A stretch of 9,155 nucleotides of DNA from an uncultured Flavobacteriales bacterium (GTDB lineage: Bacteria > Bacteroidota > Bacteroidia > Flavobacteriales_D > Sanyastnellaceae). Below, in pieces: positions 6,201 to 9,155 of the stretch (positions are counted from its first letter, which is position 1; every line of letters begins with the position of its first letter). Where the stretch lies: positions 1 to 9,155 of the forward strand of contig CALCNZ010000259.1 in assembly GCA_937897625.1 (NCBI GenBank), in the 5' to 3' direction. A program made the position numbers and the translations under genes. The notes below the pieces were generated by a model that was not told the DNA's origin, made no database searches, and saw only the letters and a list, made by a program, of their open reading frames with translations.

Positions 6201-6545
6201 ATGAAAACTCTACGTTCTCTTTTGGTTGCAGCAGCTCTAACAATAGGCACATCAGTTATGGCGCAAAACATTGTTTCAAGCAATGAAGTGAACCTAACCC
6301 TTTCAACAAGTACTACTCGCGAGCAATTGTTTCAGTTGCGTTCTGAAATGATTGCGCAAGGATTAGACTTTCAATACACTCCGCAATTTGATGCGAACAG
6401 AGCATTGATTGGAATAACGTATTCCGTTCGTACCACTACTGGTGGTGTTGTTGTTTGTCAGTCGAACAACAACGTAAACCTTACAGCTTCTGCAGCACAC
6501 ATTCACTTGGTGAAGCAAAACGGCAAATTCGTTGAGCAGAACTAA
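6201..6545 (+). CDS. Small secreted protein of unknown function
   Basis: A 114-residue protein with a clear Sec signal peptide (basic MKTLR, hydrophobic core, cut after SVMA before QN). The mature part of about 93 residues contains EVNLTLSTSTTREQLFQLRSEMIAQGLDFQYTP (29-61), then a strand-rich stretch GITYSVRTTTGGVVVCQS. The pattern of a beta strand, TT-x-EQL, a helix and a GLDF-x-Y strand resembles a short beta-alpha-beta segment that I recall in the periplasmic tails of M56/BlaR-like proteins and other exported Bacteroidota proteins; this is a weak likeness. One cysteine (86) is present and there is no lipobox, so it is periplasmic or released. No T9SS C-terminal signal is visible. It is monocistronic, with a promoter region upstream and a strong terminator downstream. 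I do not recognise a function. Confidence 0.8.
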   Translation: MKTLRSLLVAAALTIGTSVMAQNIVSSNEVNLTLSTSTTREQLFQLRSEMIAQGLDFQYTPQFDANRALIGITYSVRTTTGGVVVCQSNNNVNLTASAAHIHLVKQNGKFVEQN

Positions 6546-6567
6546 TTTCAATTTCGATAATAAAATG

Positions 6568-6594
6568 AAAGCCGCTTTTTCAAGCGGCTTTTTT
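6568..6594. terminator. Intrinsic terminator, probably bidirectional
   Basis: A perfect 10-base stem (AAAGCCGCTT at 6568-6577 with AAGCGGCTTT at 6582-6591), loop TTTC, followed by T residues to 6594 on the plus strand. It serves the small secreted protein gene. Read on the minus strand the loop is GAAA and the stem is followed by a T-rich tract, so it can also end the receptor-lipoprotein operon, whose last stop codon lies 22 bases away. Confidence 0.93.
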
Positions 6595-6615
6595 ATTCCT
6601 TCTTTTCGAAATCTT

Positions 6616-7662
6616 TTAAGGAACAAAGACTACTTTCCAAGCTGCAATTCCCGCTGTGAGTTCCTTCACGTATACCCCAGCAGAACTGTACACCTTCACT
6701 GTTGAGGGAGAAGCGTAATTCGTTTCACCACAAACCCACACTTCAAATGTGGCGGGATTTACAGAAACCCCATTGCTAGCAGAAGTTAAAAAATCTGTGA
6801 ACACTTCCGTTAGCATGTTGAAGGACAACAGCGATGTATTCGAAATGTAAATCTTTTGGTTCACTTCATCTTTCGCCATGTGTAAAGGGTGGTCTCCCAA
6901 TACACCCACATCAAATGTTGCTACGGAATTATCTATCGAATTTAATTTGACTAGAGCTGCTGGTGTATGACCAATAATTTGTGTCCAATTTGCGTCGTAT
7001 TGTGTTTGCCCGCTGCATAACACCCACAAGAATCCATTTGAATCTGAAACAACCTCTACCGGTCTGTCTGAAACATTCACTGTTGTAAGTACCGATTTTG
7101 TTGGAACGTCAATGACCGAAATTGTGTGATCAATGTCCCATCCTCCGCTGTTACAAATGTACAAGCGGTCTCCTAAAACACACATGCCTTCAGGCCCTAA
7201 TCCAACCGCAGTAGAAGAAATTATCGTGTTTGTTGAAAGATCAATCCAAATGACACTTCCCGCCGATGAACCGTCTGTAACTGCAGCTATTCCATTGCCC
7301 ACATATTCAAACGAACGTGGATAAGTGAATCCGGTTATTTCCGCTTCCACTTTGAAGGTTGTCGCGTTGATTACCACAACCTTCGTTGTTGAATTTGAAA
7401 CAACATAGAACTTCCCATTCACTAAATCGAAATCGGAAATTACGTCGCCAAGGGGCGTTCCATTTACTTCGGCAAAAGGATTTGAAACCAGCAGACCATT
7501 GAGCATCCATGTGATGCTTCCATTCAAATTACCAAATGAACCTTCGTTGACTATGTAGGCTCCGTGCGAATAATCTTTCGCTGTGGGCTGATCTGTCTTG
7601 CATTTGTCGCAAGACACAAGCACCATTGATAAAATTAGAGCTGATAAGAATTTGTATTTCAT
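6616..7662 (-). CDS. Beta-propeller surface lipoprotein (DUF5074/YncE-like), candidate BtuG
   Basis: A 348-residue lipoprotein with signal peptide and lipobox LVSC (Cys18). The mature protein is built of propeller-type strands: GAYIVNEGSFGNLNGSI (34-50), GKFYVVSNSTTKVVVINATT (83-102), GLGPEGMCVLGDRLYICNSG (154-173), TISVIDVPTKSVLTTVNV (180-197), then NGFLWVLCSG (209-218) and later blades, the pattern of the DUF5074/YncE family. In Bacteroides the lipoprotein BtuG of this type caps the TonB-dependent receptor BtuB and binds cobalamin very tightly. Here the gene starts 12 bases after the stop of a TonB-dependent receptor gene, so the two are surely co-transcribed. A standard surface-export signal after Cys18 (CDKCKTDQ) is not clear. 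Cobalamin as substrate is inferred from layout; another ligand is possible. Confidence 0.82.
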   Translation of the reverse strand: MKYKFLSALILSMVLVSCDKCKTDQPTAKDYSHGAYIVNEGSFGNLNGSITWMLNGLLVSNPFAEVNGTPLGDVISDFDLVNGKFYVVSNSTTKVVVINATTFKVEAEITGFTYPRSFEYVGNGIAAVTDGSSAGSVIWIDLSTNTIISSTAVGLGPEGMCVLGDRLYICNSGGWDIDHTISVIDVPTKSVLTTVNVSDRPVEVVSDSNGFLWVLCSGQTQYDANWTQIIGHTPAALVKLNSIDNSVATFDVGVLGDHPLHMAKDEVNQKIYISNTSLLSFNMLTEVFTDFLTSASNGVSVNPATFEVWVCGETNYASPSTVKVYSSAGVYVKELTAGIAAWKVVFVP

Positions 7663-7674
7663 GTTTGCTTATTA

Positions 7675-9155
7675 TTAATGAATGAAAAATTTAACACCGA
7701 ATGAATACACCCTTCCTGGCACCGCGTAACCTCGAATCCATTGGTATTCCACGTTTGTAATGTTTTGAACTTCGAACTGAAGAGATAATTTATTTTTATT
7801 GAAGGACCACTCTTTATTCAAACTAGCGTTGATCGTGTTGAAACTAGGAAGTGCGTAAAAGTCATTGTTACCCTCATCGGTATATCGTTTCGAAACGAAG
7901 GAATCCGTTAGAGAAAAAGACCAACGCTCATGCACGTATTGAACGATATGGTTCATGCACACTCTTGGGGTGTAAATCATATCGAACACACCAGGCATTC
8001 CTATATTCTTTGCAGTAGTGCTTGTTAATTCGATTCTACTTGTGACATTCAAGAAGCCCTTGGCAACTTGCGTTTTCCAAGAAGCAACGCCTTCGAATTG
8101 TTTCATTGCCACAGATTTGAAATTACTCGCTATCCAAATATTCTCTGGAAGCGGCTGCCATTGTATCCAATTGGAGACTGCACCTACCTTTGCATTGACT
8201 TGAAGATGAAAAACACACTCATTCAATAATGTCAACTCATTGTCCCATTTCAATTGCAGCCATTTCGCCTTTTCCGAGAGTAAATCTGTGTTTCCACCTT
8301 GAATCCAATACAAATCGTTTGCTGAAGGCATGCGTGATTTGACACTTCCTGAAACAGAAAATTGAGAGCTCACATTTTTCATTTTGTAGGGAAGTTCAAA
8401 TCCTACTTCCCCACTAACTATGGGTTTGCGATCTGATCGCCATTCGGGCTTCAGCCAGGAAACCATTCGCACATTTCCTTTTGTCAATTGCTGAATGTAG
8501 GATGCCCACAATGAAGCGCCTTTCCATTGAACGGAACTGCTCCAATCTCTGTATTGCAGTGCTGTTGCACTAGCCGTTGGATTCAATTGCAGCAACGCAC
8601 CTCGCCATTGAATAGATCCATTATAGAACGCATTGAATACGCTTGTTTCAATTTTACTTGAAGCCACATTGCTGTTGTACACTTGATTTGAAAGCGTTAG
8701 AGAAACTCCTTGTTTCGCCTGAAAATAAAAAACGGAACGTGCCACTTTTCTCTTTCCTTCAGAATAAAAAGAAGATTGAAATAAATCATCGTGCTGATTG
8801 GCGTTTAAGTTTCCAACGCCTCCCATAGTGGCCGGCAGCAAAGCGAAACGATTTACACTCATGGCGTTAAAATAATGCGTTCGCTTCCTTCCTGAATAAA
8901 CCAAATTTCCTTGAACGCCACTTGTTTTGTTGTTGTTGTTCACCTGATTCACCACAGGTGCGCCCCATTGGTAGGTATCGCGGTACGAGAATTCATTTTC
9001 ATTTCTCGCATAAAAGGAACGAATGTTCCAACTGAGTTGATTCATTTTTCTGGAAACAGAAACTCCAGTAAACGTGTTTCGTAGTGAACTGGCTGAAGTC
9101 TCGAGGAGAACTTCGTCTCTTGTTGCAATTTTTGAATCTAAGCGAAGGGTTGCGG
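7675..9155 (-). CDS. TonB-dependent outer membrane receptor, C-terminal barrel part (5' end beyond window), candidate BtuB
   Basis: The reading frame is open without a stop to the window edge, giving 492 visible residues; the ATG at 9045 is internal, since the 36 codons before it (including LRNTFTGVSVSRK) continue the barrel. Alternating hydrophobic strands, many W/Y residues and surface loops rich in N/S are typical of the 22-strand barrel, and the protein ends with the receptor-like last strand GRVYSFGVKFFIH. The segment NENEFSYRDTYQWG and nearby repeat-free loops look like BtuB-type receptors of Bacteroidota. The plug and TonB box would lie beyond the window. The protein would import a scarce ligand across the outer membrane using TonB energy. 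Pairing with a DUF5074-like lipoprotein suggests cobalamin. Any B12 riboswitch would be upstream of the unseen 5' end. Confidence 0.88.
   Translation of the reverse strand, partial: ATLRLDSKIATRDEVLLETSASSLRNTFTGVSVSRKMNQLSWNIRSFYARNENEFSYRDTYQWGAPVVNQVNNNNKTSGVQGNLVYSGRKRTHYFNAMSVNRFALLPATMGGVGNLNANQHDDLFQSSFYSEGKRKVARSVFYFQAKQGVSLTLSNQVYNSNVASSKIETSVFNAFYNGSIQWRGALLQLNPTASATALQYRDWSSSVQWKGASLWASYIQQLTKGNVRMVSWLKPEWRSDRKPIVSGEVGFELPYKMKNVSSQFSVSGSVKSRMPSANDLYWIQGGNTDLLSEKAKWLQLKWDNELTLLNECVFHLQVNAKVGAVSNWIQWQPLPENIWIASNFKSVAMKQFEGVASWKTQVAKGFLNVTSRIELTSTTAKNIGMPGVFDMIYTPRVCMNHIVQYVHERWSFSLTDSFVSKRYTDEGNNDFYALPSFNTINASLNKEWSFNKNKLSLQFEVQNITNVEYQWIRGYAVPGRVYSFGVKFFIH

Noticed and set aside
6363..6626. 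Minus-strand open frame opposite the small secreted protein gene
   Set aside because: It runs through the intrinsic terminator and opposes a gene with a clear signal peptide.
9043..9045. Start codon of the TonB-dependent receptor at 9045
   Set aside because: The frame continues open to the window edge with barrel-like sequence, no signal peptide follows this ATG, and the plug domain is missing, so the true start is outside the window.

Overview
The window reads as chromosomal DNA of a member of the Bacteroidota, most likely a flavobacterium-like lineage. The reasons are: a large surface protein ending in a type IX secretion (T9SS) type B sorting domain, promoters of the Bacteroidota type (TTTG near -33 and TAnnTTTG near -7), A-rich leaders without Shine-Dalgarno sequences, and a DUF5074/YncE-type lipoprotein next to a TonB-dependent receptor. 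The assignment below this level is inference. No gap between genes exceeds about 120 bases, and I see no tRNA, rRNA, insertion sequence or CRISPR array.

Left part (1-2256): a MerR-type regulator with a cobalamin-binding-like C-terminal half (CarH/LitR-like) is followed by an ECF sigma factor. Between them lie two inverted repeats of identical geometry that bracket a good sigma-factor promoter; I read these as operators, probably for the MerR protein. A repressor-ECF pair of this kind recalls the LitR-LitS light-response pair of Streptomyces. No carotenoid gene is visible inside the window. A class I methyltransferase converges on the sigma gene and overlaps its 3' end by 18 bases; its perfect -7 element lies so close to the start codon that the mRNA may be leaderless.

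Middle (2257-6200): a divergent promoter region leads into a 1051-residue secreted surface protein (choice-of-anchor L domain, Calx-beta-like segment, six repeats each with a cysteine pair, a PKD-like domain, and a T9SS type B C-terminus). It converges on a small HEAT-repeat-like protein. The short gap between them is filled by four small hairpins, each with a three-base loop, separated by exactly ATGA.

Right part (6201-9155): a small secreted protein of unknown function ends in a strong intrinsic terminator. It is shared with a convergent operon that encodes a TonB-dependent receptor (5' end cut by the window) and a beta-propeller lipoprotein. This pair has the layout and sequence style of the BtuB-BtuG cobalamin uptake pair. 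If both readings hold, the window joins a putative B12-dependent photoreceptor regulator with B12 uptake, although the two loci are separated by several unrelated genes.
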